A DNA stretch of 35,282 nucleotides, from positions 1-35,282 of IMG/VR virus record IMGVR_UViG_3300027754_000249; one strand, 5' to 3'. Made by a program: the position numbers and the translations under genes. Below are positions 21,982 through 29,935 of this stretch, piece after piece. Every line of letters begins with the position of its first letter. The first letter of the stretch is position 1. Under the pieces are notes generated by a model. It saw only the letters and a program-made list of their open reading frames with translations, did not search any database and was not told the DNA's origin. The stretch is from a virus.

Positions 21982-22281
21982 ATGTTTAAGATTGAGATTG
22001 ACATTGCTGAGTGGGATTTTGGTACAGAGACAGTGACTATTGAAACAACTGATTTCGAGAAGATTGCAATCATTCAAGAATTCATCGAATTTCAGCAGTT
22101 GCATGGTTGGGCTGTTGACTATGACGTTACCGATGAGTACGAATACAACCAAAGCGATGAAGAAGTCAGCGAAGACGAAGTTGACGAAGACGAAACCTAT
22201 GAAGACGAAGAATCCGAAGAATACGAAATCGGAGAGATCGTAGAAGACGAAGACGGAGTAACTTGGGTTCGTGTGTCATAA
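21982..22281 (+). CDS. Very acidic small protein (99 aa), possible DNA mimic
   Basis: An N-terminal domain of about 45 residues (MFKIEIDIAEWDFGTETVTI) is followed by a tail in which about 27 of 47 residues are Asp or Glu (SDEEVSEDEVDEDETYEDEE). The tail DNA is a run of GAAGACGAA-like units, and the frame runs with AAGGGG before the ATG. It is the only plus-strand gene between lysis genes and has its own terminator. Such acidic proteins can mimic DNA (for example Ocr) or bind basic partners. The mimic role is inference. Confidence 0.68.
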   Translation: MFKIEIDIAEWDFGTETVTIETTDFEKIAIIQEFIEFQQLHGWAVDYDVTDEYEYNQSDEEVSEDEVDEDETYEDEESEEYEIGEIVEDEDGVTWVRVS

Positions 22282-22304
22282 TTCAGGTGCAGTTGTTACC
22301 TTCA

Positions 22305-22331
22305 GGGGGGTCTTAGGACTCCCCTTTTTTT
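22305..22331 (+). terminator. Rho-independent terminator after the acidic gene
   Basis: An 8-bp stem GGGGGGTC/GACTCCCC with loop TTAG and one wobble pair, followed by seven T residues. It closes the plus-strand acidic gene and meets the stop of the minus-strand 70-aa gene at 22330. Confidence 0.8.
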
Positions 22332-22542
22332 ATTCAATATCGTGATCTGCCTCGATATCTCTAGCTAACTGTCGCCAATCAAGACTACGTCTATACAATG
22401 TATATATACGCTCCTCAGTTAAGGGTTCAGATCGGCGGCTTAACCTGTCATTTGCTTGCGCTAAAGCAAGTTGCGTTTCATGCAGAATGTTATGCAGTTC
22501 TTTGATTTCTGATCTTAGATAAGCTACAAGGTCATACGTCAT
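22330..22542 (-). CDS. Small helical protein (70 aa), unknown
   Basis: A 70-aa protein from ATG MTYDLVAYLRSEIKELHNIL, with a coiled-coil stretch (HETQLALAQANDRLSRRSEP) and the ending PLTEERIYTLYRRSLDWRQLA. The ATG is preferred over an upstream TTG; it overlaps the phosphoesterase by 11 bases. The PLTEE-I-x-x-L-Y pattern is common in small late phage proteins. Function unknown. Confidence 0.58.
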   Translation of the reverse strand: MTYDLVAYLRSEIKELHNILHETQLALAQANDRLSRRSEPLTEERIYTLYRRSLDWRQLARDIEADHDIE

Positions 22543-23491
22543 ATACCTTACCCCTAAACTCAATTTGACCTTCAGCGTACTTCATCACTAATTCAGGGAA
22601 AAGCAATCTTCCATTATGGAATGTGAGTACGGCAAAGCCACTGCGCCAGTTAGTTGGAGATAGTTCTAAGTAGTTCTCAAACTGTATCCCATCTGTATCC
22701 GCTAAAGTCCCTGTATCTACACCATAACGAGTGTAAGGTCTATAGTCATTGAAAGGGGTGACTTTAAGGCTATGTAGATGCCCTGTAACCATCGTAACGC
22801 CAGAGTTAACAGTGTTATTGTGCGTAGCGTGTACACCGCCTTTCCAGCGGTGTTTTATGACTACATCATCAGTTGCCCAACAAGCCCAACAAGGATGCCA
22901 TGCAGGGAAATGGTCTTTGAGTGAAAACCCCTTAACGTGTTCATATTGAGGTGCATTGGAAGCTAGGCGGTTTTCAAACCTAGCATCATGGTTGCCAAGT
23001 GTCCATATCAGGTTTACATTGTGTCTTGCTTTCTTGGCGGCTTCCTCTATCTCGCCCATTGCCAACTCACAGGCTTTTAATTCTTCTACAACTGTTGGTA
23101 CGCTATCCCACCCAATCCTAGGATACAAACTAATACTACTTCCATCGAATATATCTCCGTTAGCAATCACAGCCTTGGGCTGAAACTCTTTAATTGCCCA
23201 AAGAAGACCCTTATAAGCAGTAGTATGAATGCTTGGATGAAAATGAGCATCACTAAATACCAGAATGACACCATTTTCAATCCCCAACATTTTCTTTGCT
23301 GGATTTTCTTTAATACTTGGCTGCGTATTATTTTTGGATTTCAGTTGCGTACCATACCTAGCTTCTATGTTGTTTTTGCGCCTGATAATATTACGCAAAT
23401 CCATACCAACAGCTTTTGCCAATGCACTAGCAGATTCATGCGTCTTCCAAAGTTCAATAAACTCTTGATCGCTGTAAACAGTTTTACCCAT
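22532..23491 (-). CDS. Metallophosphoesterase with N-terminal HTH-like region
   Basis: A 319-aa protein. Residues 1-45 (SALAKAVGMDLRNIIRRKNN) look like a short helix-turn-helix. Residues 75-240 carry the calcineurin-like metal motifs: DAHFH (81-85), GDIFDG (112-117), GNHD (166-169), H221 or H224, and GHLH (237-240). All metal ligands are present, so an active phosphoesterase is expected. It may act on nucleic acids or nucleotides. It sits between spanin and endolysin genes, in the late operon. Confidence 0.85.
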   Translation of the reverse strand: MGKTVYSDQEFIELWKTHESASALAKAVGMDLRNIIRRKNNIEARYGTQLKSKNNTQPSIKENPAKKMLGIENGVILVFSDAHFHPSIHTTAYKGLLWAIKEFQPKAVIANGDIFDGSSISLYPRIGWDSVPTVVEELKACELAMGEIEEAAKKARHNVNLIWTLGNHDARFENRLASNAPQYEHVKGFSLKDHFPAWHPCWACWATDDVVIKHRWKGGVHATHNNTVNSGVTMVTGHLHSLKVTPFNDYRPYTRYGVDTGTLADTDGIQFENYLELSPTNWRSGFAVLTFHNGRLLFPELVMKYAEGQIEFRGKVYDV

Positions 23492-23548
23492 GACAACTCC
23501 AGTGAAGTTGCCCTAAAGTAAACTAAATCAATGACAACAATGTGAATC

Positions 23549-24037
23549 TTAACGTGATTTATTCAAAGTTTGATAAACAGTGTTGTAAGCATCAATACAA
23601 GCATTCAGTTGTCTGATGGCTTTGTCTCCATCGTCTGTGATGGCGATAAGATTTTTAGCAGTCTCTCGGTCAAGTTCGGCTGTTGCTTGAACGCTATCTC
23701 TGGGGGTAGCGGGGGCATCTGGGGCGGTGTGTACGGGGCAGACGGGGGCTTGGACAGGAATCCGCAACTTGAGAGTACCAGCACTAATAGCGGCATCACG
23801 CTTTGCAATCTGAATCTTTGCATTGTTTTCTACCTTCAATAATTGTGTTGTTTGAGTGTTAACAGCCTTTACAAGGGCTTGTTCTTTCGCCCTAGCATCA
23901 GCATTCAAAGAAGTTATTTCAGCCTGTTGACGAGCATTCTCATCCTCGCCACCCTTGTAATAACCGCTACCAAAAGCGCCTAAAACAGTCATTAGGATGC
24001 CTAGAAGCACCCAAGGATTAAAGAGGCTTAACATCAT
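23549..24037 (-). CDS. Inner-membrane spanin (Rz-like)
   Basis: A 162-aa protein with an N-terminal membrane segment (PWVLLGILMTVLGAFGSG) and a long charged coiled coil (residues about 30-95). A Pro-rich linker (PVQAPVCPVHTAPDAPATPR) precedes the C-terminal helix. This is the i-spanin plan of lambda Rz. A lipoprotein frame (Rz1-like) is nested inside it. It follows the holin-like gene and overlaps it by 20 bases. It joins inner and outer membranes in the last lysis step. Confidence 0.85.
   Translation of the reverse strand: MMLSLFNPWVLLGILMTVLGAFGSGYYKGGEDENARQQAEITSLNADARAKEQALVKAVNTQTTQLLKVENNAKIQIAKRDAAISAGTLKLRIPVQAPVCPVHTAPDAPATPRDSVQATAELDRETAKNLIAITDDGDKAIRQLNACIDAYNTVYQTLNKSR
23605..23823 (-). 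CDS. Nested outer-membrane spanin lipoprotein (Rz1-like)
   Basis: A 72-aa frame in another phase inside the Rz gene. It begins MQRFRLQSVMPLLVLVLSSC: basic n-region, hydrophobic core, and lipobox LSSC with the lipid cysteine C20. A proline-rich stretch (KPPSAPYTPPQMPPLPPE) follows. This is exactly the Rz1 plan, complete with the nested arrangement known from lambda. The start could also be the ATG at residue 10. It would be the o-spanin partner. Confidence 0.85.
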   Translation of the reverse strand: MQRFRLQSVMPLLVLVLSSCGFLSKPPSAPYTPPQMPPLPPEIAFKQQPNLTERLLKILSPSQTMETKPSDN

Positions 24038-24287
24038 CTACTTTCATCATGGCATCAGTCTTATCCTTACTGGACTTGCTTGACCCATAGAAGAACGAAA
24101 TAATGGTAGCTACTGCTGTACCCAACAGAAACCCAAGAATGATGTTGGCAAAGTCCCTACCGCCTTCAGGCAACAAGATAAAGGTTACGCAAAAAAAGTA
24201 CAGAACTGACGTTGCCGCCCAAAACCACGCATAGTAGTAAATGAAGTGTTTGACTGTCGTGTCATTTGGGTCTATCGGTGCTTGCAT
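24018..24287 (-). CDS. Putative holin (two TM segments)
   Basis: An 89-aa protein from ATG MQAPIDPNDTTVKHFIYYYA. TM1 is about residues 17-39 (YYAWFWAATSVLYFFCVTF) and TM2 about 47-67 (NIILGFLLGTAVATIISF), ending in a charged tail (KSSKDKTDAMMKVDD). AAGGA lies 8 bases before this ATG, so it is preferred to the longer frame. Two TM segments, a charged tail and placement next to the spanin gene fit a class II holin. Confidence 0.72.
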   Translation of the reverse strand: MQAPIDPNDTTVKHFIYYYAWFWAATSVLYFFCVTFILLPEGGRDFANIILGFLLGTAVATIISFFYGSSKSSKDKTDAMMKVDDVKPL

Positions 24288-24480
24288 CTCGGTTTTCCTT
24301 TTCAACTTGTTTAATCAGTCTTTGCACTTTTTCTTGCTGTTGTTTGGCTTCATGCTTGGCTTGAAGTACATCCATGTACAACATACCCAAAACAGGCAAC
24401 AGCAATATGACAAGTACACAAGCGGCAATCCATCCCACTACGCTCTCCCAATCTTGCTTATTAGACCTATTAGCATCCAT
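24262..24480 (-). CDS. Single-TM coiled-coil protein (72 aa, start uncertain)
   Basis: From MDANRSNKQDWESVVGWIAA, one membrane segment (AACVLVILLLPVLGMLYMDV) and then a coiled coil (KQQQEKVQRLIKQVEKEN). A 99-aa start at 24561 is also open but would overlap the upstream gene by 124 bases. Neither start has a strong ribosome site. It lies between the internal membrane protein and the holin-like gene. Lysis control or virion membrane role is possible. Confidence 0.55.
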   Translation of the reverse strand: MDANRSNKQDWESVVGWIAACVLVILLLPVLGMLYMDVLQAKHEAKQQQEKVQRLIKQVEKENRDASTDRPK

Positions 24481-25127
24481 AGATACAGGAGGAATAGGAA
24501 AGCTATCAAGAGGTATGCTTGTTTTTCTGCTAGAAGACGCTCCCTTTCCTTTCGTAGCCATGATTCTGCATCTCTTTTCTTTCTCGCCTTCTCTTGCTCT
24601 GCCGCAATAATGTCTCTCATGCTGAACACTTCACTATACAAAGCACCCATCTCAGGGGGTGACTTATAGACCATGCACTCTCTGATCTGAACTACCAACC
24701 TCTCCATCTCTTGCTGTGCCAAAACCCTGTTTAGGGCTTCTTCCATCAAGTTCACGTCATCAGAGAAAACAACAGTCCTAGCCTTCTCCTCTGATTCCCT
24801 GATATGCGCTTCTAACTGTTCCTGTAACTTGAAAAACTCACTCAGGTTCTTAACGATGTCAGCTTTGACTTGAGTTTCTTCAACAGCAACGTAGTCAGAC
24901 TTTTTAGACCTTGCCAAAGGTTGAGAAGCATTACTTGTAGGCGCAGAATTAAAAAAGTTGCGTAAGAAACCAAATATTCCTTTGACTTCCTTGCCAATGG
25001 CAACAACTTCATCAGCAGTACGCTTAATAGAGACAAACTGCTCTTTAGCTTGCTTGTAAAGATCACAGCCAGCTTGGATGTTTTTGACCAAGCCAGCCGC
25101 AAGAAGACAAATAGAGATTGGGTCAAT
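24438..25127 (-). CDS. Internal virion or membrane protein, probable ATT start (229 aa)
   Basis: The N-terminus read from an ATT codon (25127) is DPISICLLAAGLVKNIQAGC, continuing LYKQAKEQFVS. A perfect AGGAG lies 6 bases before this ATT, and an in-frame TAG lies 3 codons further up, so no ATG, GTG or TTG start exists with a ribosome site. The next candidate, TTG at 25091, has none. The middle is a charged helical region and the end (YLLIAFLFLLYLWMLIGLI) is one TM segment. It follows the ejection genes, so it may be a small ejection or membrane-inserted protein. Confidence 0.68.
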   Translation of the reverse strand: MDPISICLLAAGLVKNIQAGCDLYKQAKEQFVSIKRTADEVVAIGKEVKGIFGFLRNFFNSAPTSNASQPLARSKKSDYVAVEETQVKADIVKNLSEFFKLQEQLEAHIRESEEKARTVVFSDDVNLMEEALNRVLAQQEMERLVVQIRECMVYKSPPEMGALYSEVFSMRDIIAAEQEKARKKRDAESWLRKERERLLAEKQAYLLIAFLFLLYLWMLIGLISKIGRA

Positions 25128-25136
25128 TTCAGTCTC

Positions 25137-27080
25137 CTATTGGGTTAAGAAGTTCTGCAACCCTGTTGTTGCTGGAGCAGTCAACAATCCACTAGATGTT
25201 CTAGTAACACGATTACCAATAGTCTGTAATCTTTGCTGAAGTATTGCCATACCGCTTTCATCACGCAAAGCCCGTGATACTAAAGCAGGGTCTTCAGATA
25301 CCAAAACTCTAGCCACTTGTTGCTTTTGTTCTGGACTTAAATTAGGTGCATTCTTTTGTACGATCTTTGAAACCACTCGCATAGTGGTGAAAGCATCTCC
25401 AGAAAATACTGATGCCACTTCTTGAGGTGAAATATTCATCCCAATATTCTTAGACTCAAGCATTGTTTCAGCGGTTGGAGAACCGCCCAAAACCTTACCC
25501 GCTGCCTTTTGAGATTGCGATGCAACCCTTGCCAATTTCAAAATGTCATCAACCTTGTCTTGAGGATAAATAATCCTAAGAATCTGACCCTCTTTAGCTT
25601 CAGCACTTTCCAAGTTAGCCATCATGGATGTTTTACCACCCATACTCATCTTGTTGCGTAACTGAGCCATTATTCCAGCACGATAGGCTGAAACAGCTTC
25701 AGGGTTCTTAGAAACTAGTTCCTCAAACTCAACTTGCACTTGATCTGGACTCTTAGCAAATGCTTTTTTACCAGCATCAAATGAACTTGTAGTTAACTTA
25801 TCGCTTGCGGCTTGTGCCCTTGCCTCACCTACCGCTGGTGCAGACTTATTAATCAGACCTCTTAATGTTTCTTCATAAGGCTGAAGTTCTTTTGCAATAT
25901 CACCTTCACCACTGGTATATTTTTTGTTTATATCAGCTTTAAGACCACGTCTAGCAATCTCCATGTCTCTGATGGTTGGCGGTCTAATGAATGTAACTTC
26001 ACCAGATGCATCCATTGTGAAGAATGGCTTTGTCTTTAACTGTGCTTGAGATAATTTAGCTATCAATTCATAAGAAGTAGGGGAGCGTTGCATTGCATCT
26101 GTTAAAGCGTTTAACATCTCCTCAGTGATAACACCACCTTCCTCATATGCTTTTGTATATAACGCATTCCTAGCTTTTGTTCTTTGTACTTCAGACTCAG
26201 AAAAACTCTTTATAACATTAGGTTGATTGCCCGCATTTAACTCTTTTGATATTTTTTCAACTGTCTTATTGCGTAAAGCTGCTGGTCTATTTGTCAAAGC
26301 ATCTCTAATAGTCCGAGAAGCATCACCACCACCTGAAGCATAGGCTCTAACAATCCCCAAGATGTTGGGGTTTTCAGCCATGATCTCACCGCTTGCGATT
26401 TTTGAAACAATTTCATCTGGCTCAAGTCCAGTTTGCTGTTGAATGCGCTGTACTTCAGTCTCAACAATCTTTGCACCCCGACCACCTATTGTCCTACGGG
26501 TAAAATCAATCATTGGGTCAAGAATAGTGTTCCCTACAGCTTTCATACCAAGATAGGTTGCTGGTGCTACTGCTGCCCCTGTAGCAGCCCCAAGACTTCC
26601 ACCAACTATGCGGCTATAGGCATCACCTTCAGCACCACCAGCACCCGTTAAAGCACCTTGTACAGTACCGACACCAGCAACCCTAGCTAATGCTGGAAAT
26701 AGTGATTGAGTTGTTGCAGAAGTGCTACCACCTCCAGTAAGGTAGGACATAGCTACAGATATAGGAATTGATGCGCCAGCCTCAATAAGACCAGACTCAA
26801 CTGGTCTAGATTTCTCATAATCCTTTAACTTGCCTCTAATGTCTTTAAGTGCTGCATCATAGTTTTCACCACTTAAAGAACGCAAATATGCTTCTGCCTC
26901 ATCAGCAAACTTGAATGTTGTACCTTGCAAGGCACTGCGTAGCATTTGTCTGTCAGGTTCTTGTTGCTGACCCATGACAGTAGGAGAGAACTGATTTGCA
27001 GTGCTTTCAAAATTGTCAATATCTGCATCTGTGTAACCAGCAGCTTTTGCTTTTTCACGATCTATTTTGATACCAGCCAT
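25137..27080 (-). CDS. Large ejection / internal virion protein (647 aa)
   Basis: A 647-aa protein. Residues about 100-185 are Gly/Ala-rich and hydrophobic (for example SGLIEAGASIPISVAMSYLT, GAATGAAVAPATYLG), a typical membrane-inserting region of phage DNA-transfer proteins. The rest is helical with long amphipathic stretches, ending RTSSGLLTAPATTGLQNFLT. It is one of three consecutive large genes with no catalytic motif. In P22-like phages this position holds proteins such as gp16 that enter the host envelope. Confidence 0.72.
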   Translation of the reverse strand: MAGIKIDREKAKAAGYTDADIDNFESTANQFSPTVMGQQQEPDRQMLRSALQGTTFKFADEAEAYLRSLSGENYDAALKDIRGKLKDYEKSRPVESGLIEAGASIPISVAMSYLTGGGSTSATTQSLFPALARVAGVGTVQGALTGAGGAEGDAYSRIVGGSLGAATGAAVAPATYLGMKAVGNTILDPMIDFTRRTIGGRGAKIVETEVQRIQQQTGLEPDEIVSKIASGEIMAENPNILGIVRAYASGGGDASRTIRDALTNRPAALRNKTVEKISKELNAGNQPNVIKSFSESEVQRTKARNALYTKAYEEGGVITEEMLNALTDAMQRSPTSYELIAKLSQAQLKTKPFFTMDASGEVTFIRPPTIRDMEIARRGLKADINKKYTSGEGDIAKELQPYEETLRGLINKSAPAVGEARAQAASDKLTTSSFDAGKKAFAKSPDQVQVEFEELVSKNPEAVSAYRAGIMAQLRNKMSMGGKTSMMANLESAEAKEGQILRIIYPQDKVDDILKLARVASQSQKAAGKVLGGSPTAETMLESKNIGMNISPQEVASVFSGDAFTTMRVVSKIVQKNAPNLSPEQKQQVARVLVSEDPALVSRALRDESGMAILQQRLQTIGNRVTRTSSGLLTAPATTGLQNFLTQ

Positions 27081-27082
27081 GA

Positions 27083-28519
27083 TTACCTCTTTCCACCAGT
27101 TAAGTTTTGAGGATTAGTGTTCGGTGTTTGCATTATGAAATTTTCCATTGGTGGTTTTATCAAACCTTGATATGGATTCAAAATATCGTCTTCAGCACCA
27201 CCCAATGTTTTATTTTTATTCACATATTGCTTACGATAAACATTAAGTTGGCTTTCTCTATTTTTCACAATTTCATTTGCTATCTTTTCTAAATCTTTAC
27301 GTTGTTGTGGAGTAAAACTACCACCCTCCAATACACCTTGGACTAGCAACTTAAATTTACTTGGGATACTTGGGTTTCCAGTGATTGATTTTTTATCTCC
27401 CTCTTGAACAGCACCAGATGGGTCATACATCTTTGCAATGTTGTACAAGAGTGCTCCATCAGCAGTTGGGTTTCCAGCATTAGCCATTACAACTGCTGAT
27501 TGAACAGCTTTAAATCTGTTGGCAACTTCAACATCTCCACCCTTGTTTAAGAAGCCTTCCCATTTATTCATTACATCAAGACTTGCTTTTGCAGTAGCAG
27601 TTGGGTCACTTAAATTAACTGACATTTTTGGCACGTTAGCCGCTGCTTTTTCGTCAACTTTCTTGTTTACTTGTGTACGTTCTTGTGGAGTTAACTTGCT
27701 AAATGGCTTGTTAAATAATTCTGACGCATAGCGTTCTGCATCAGTTCCATATGAGGGAGTCTTAGGCTCTAACCTACCCAAAGATTCATCAAGTTTGTTG
27801 ACAAATTTGTCTGTTTGTTCTTCGTTGTAAACGCCATTGCTATAACTTGTAGCAAATTGCTTTGCACTATTTTTAATCCAATCTGGCGCATTAGGGTCAT
27901 CAAGGAAGCGTTGAAACGGATTAACTTCAACAGCACCACCAGCACCAATCTTACGTAAAGCAGGAATAACATTAGCTTGCTCAGTAATTAACGCACGACC
28001 TTGAGGGAATGAAAGCAATTGAGCCTTGACTTGTTCATTGATAGTGCCATCAGGGTTCTTGAGTTGACTAAACAAATCATTTGCCATGTTGGTAAGACCT
28101 TGAGCCTGCATACCTAAACCACGTTGAGTTAAGTAATCAGTCAATTTATAACCCTGCAACTGCTGCTCTTGAGCCTGTTGCTTTGCCTTCATCATCTCAT
28201 TGCGTAAAAGGTAAGCAGTTTGTGGGTCATTACCACGCAAAGATGCCTCAATAGCTGGAGCATAGGAATCAGGATTAGTTGGGTCAATCATCCCAAGGAT
28301 TTGCTGACGCTGAGAGATCAGCTTCAACTGTGGGTCTTCACCACCCAAAGCGCCACCAATAGCACCACCTAACTTTTGACCAGCAAGAAAAGTCCCATAG
28401 TTGGCACGAGCCATGGGGTCAAGATTTGCATACTGAATAGCTTGAGCCTGTTGTGCTTGCTGTTGAGCAAGTTGGTACTGTTCAGGAGTGGTAAATAAAC
28501 CGAGAATTTCTGATGCCAT
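27083..28519 (-). CDS. Ejection-type virion protein (478 aa)
   Basis: A 478-aa, Gln/Ala-rich, helical protein. It starts MASEILGLFTTPEQYQLAQQ with QQAQQAQAIQYANLDP; then GGAIGGALGGEDPQL is a short Gly-rich hydrophobic stretch. The C-terminal half is helical and charged (LTPQERTQVNKKVDEKAAAN), with LEKIANEIVKNRESQLN near the end. The order and style (after the 361-aa gene, before the 647-aa gene) suggest a P22 gp20-like ejection protein. It is inferred, not recognised by a strong motif. TAAGGA precedes the ATG. Confidence 0.66.
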   Translation of the reverse strand: MASEILGLFTTPEQYQLAQQQAQQAQAIQYANLDPMARANYGTFLAGQKLGGAIGGALGGEDPQLKLISQRQQILGMIDPTNPDSYAPAIEASLRGNDPQTAYLLRNEMMKAKQQAQEQQLQGYKLTDYLTQRGLGMQAQGLTNMANDLFSQLKNPDGTINEQVKAQLLSFPQGRALITEQANVIPALRKIGAGGAVEVNPFQRFLDDPNAPDWIKNSAKQFATSYSNGVYNEEQTDKFVNKLDESLGRLEPKTPSYGTDAERYASELFNKPFSKLTPQERTQVNKKVDEKAAANVPKMSVNLSDPTATAKASLDVMNKWEGFLNKGGDVEVANRFKAVQSAVVMANAGNPTADGALLYNIAKMYDPSGAVQEGDKKSITGNPSIPSKFKLLVQGVLEGGSFTPQQRKDLEKIANEIVKNRESQLNVYRKQYVNKNKTLGGAEDDILNPYQGLIKPPMENFIMQTPNTNPQNLTGGKR

Positions 28520-28551
28520 GATTATTCCTTAGTGAAACAAAGCGTATATCA

Positions 28552-29637
28552 TTATGGATAAAACTTAATCCCAGACATATTTGTTTGTGGTTCAGCCCCG
28601 CCACCCCAACTTGCGGCTAATTGGTCATTTTGATATGGAGTCATATATGAACTTCCTGTATATCCAGTTTGAGTTTGACCACCGCCAAACAAGTTCTCAA
28701 AGCCAGTTTGCAGTCTTGGACTATTAGCTAATCCAGCATACAAACCAGCGGTAGGACTGTATCCAGCACCAGCTTGTTGCGTTCTAGCGGAATAAATACC
28801 ACCTTGCAACAATGACTGACCAACATTAGCACCAGCAGTAGCCGCACGACCGCCTAACTGTGCGCCAATATCCAAAGGCTGTTGTCCAAGTGACTCAATA
28901 GTCTGACCAGCACCCAAATAAGCACTGAATGGACTCAATGCACCAACCTGACCAGCTTGATACTGACCCAACATATTAGCGCCTGTGCCAAACAGTCCAG
29001 CACCAAACGCAACATTCTGTTGACCAGCTTGCTGTGCTTGTGTTGCCAACTGAGCATCTTGTTGAGCCATAGCGTTGTAGTAGGCTTCCATCTCAGGAGT
29101 AGTAGCACCTAATCCAGCCGCACCACTAGGGCGCATACCTGTAGCGCCTACAGATAATCCACCACGACCTTGTTGGAACAACTGATTCTGCAACTGAGCC
29201 ATCTGACGCTCACGGCTAGGTGCAAGCAAATCCTGTTGTTTAGCCATGTATTGAGCCGCAACCTGTTCAGGACTCTGTGCAAGATACTGTTGACCTAAAC
29301 CAAACAACCCTGTAGCCGCAGTTTGCAAAGGAGCATACTGTTGTCCAGCCTGTTCTGCTTGAGTTAAAGCGCCACCAGTTAGACCCATCAAACGATCTTG
29401 ATATGCTTTTAATTCAGGACTGAGGTTATAACCAGCGCTTGACAAATAACCACTAGGGTCAAACTGAAAGTTTGATGAACCATAACGAGTAGTAATTCCA
29501 ACAGGGCGAAACTTAGCCGCTTCAGCCGCTTGTCGAGCCGCATCACGTTGAGCCGCCGCAGAAGTATTAGCCGCACTTCTAGTAGCATCAGCTTGTTCAC
29601 TAGCACCTAAAAAATTAAATACTGCACTAATAGGCAT
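28552..29637 (-). CDS. DNA-transfer-like ejection protein (361 aa)
   Basis: A 361-aa, Ala/Gln/Gly-rich protein. The N-terminus (MPISAVFNFLGASEQADATR) is followed by an AANTSAAAQRDAARQAAEAA helix. There are many GQQ/AGQ stretches (AEQAGQQYAPLQ, ATQAQQAGQQNVAFG). Low-complexity Gln/Gly/Ala is usual for proteins stored in the capsid and ejected with DNA. No membrane segment is clear. AAAGGGG precedes the ATG. Confidence 0.68.
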   Translation of the reverse strand: MPISAVFNFLGASEQADATRSAANTSAAAQRDAARQAAEAAKFRPVGITTRYGSSNFQFDPSGYLSSAGYNLSPELKAYQDRLMGLTGGALTQAEQAGQQYAPLQTAATGLFGLGQQYLAQSPEQVAAQYMAKQQDLLAPSRERQMAQLQNQLFQQGRGGLSVGATGMRPSGAAGLGATTPEMEAYYNAMAQQDAQLATQAQQAGQQNVAFGAGLFGTGANMLGQYQAGQVGALSPFSAYLGAGQTIESLGQQPLDIGAQLGGRAATAGANVGQSLLQGGIYSARTQQAGAGYSPTAGLYAGLANSPRLQTGFENLFGGGQTQTGYTGSSYMTPYQNDQLAASWGGGAEPQTNMSGIKFYP

Positions 29638-29638
29638 A

Positions 29639-29935
29639 TCAATCCCCTTTAATCAAAATATCATCCACTTTAGACGGGTCTTTCTCATCTGTGGCATGAA
29701 TGCAAAACCAAACACAATCCGTAATGGCTTTTACACCATGAGTTACACCAGCCTCAATCTCAATGCAAGCTGGTGCAGAAACAATATCAATCTCAGTACC
29801 ACGCAATACAGCAACCTTGCCATGAGCCAAAATAGACAAATGACTGTAGTTATGGGTGTGTTTCAAGATGGCAGTACCAGCAGGAAACCTAGCTTCCTTG
29901 GCATACAGTCCATCAGAAAAGTGGTGTGTAATCAT
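29639..29935 (-). CDS. Cupin-domain protein
   Basis: A 98-aa protein from the ATG at 29935 (ATGA overlap with the collar-like gene). LKHTHNYSHLSILAHGKVAV with H26, H28 and H32, GVTHG with H66, and FCIHA with H80 give a cupin barrel with metal-binding histidines. The fold is that of small phage-borne cupins. Function unknown; candidates are sugar or metal binding on the virion, or a virion-assembly role. It lies between tail-collar and ejection genes. Confidence 0.75.
   Translation of the reverse strand: MITHHFSDGLYAKEARFPAGTAILKHTHNYSHLSILAHGKVAVLRGTEIDIVSAPACIEIEAGVTHGVKAITDCVWFCIHATDEKDPSKVDDILIKGD

Noticed and set aside
24241-24669. Plus-strand frame of 142 codons over the holin region
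   Set aside because: Antisense to the holin-like and neighbouring minus-strand genes; no ribosome site.
24842-25126. TTG-started minus-strand frame of 94 codons using the same AGGAG site
   Set aside because: The product is Leu/Lys/Ser-rich low complexity, typical of a shifted reading of the 229-aa gene, whose own frame is coherent.
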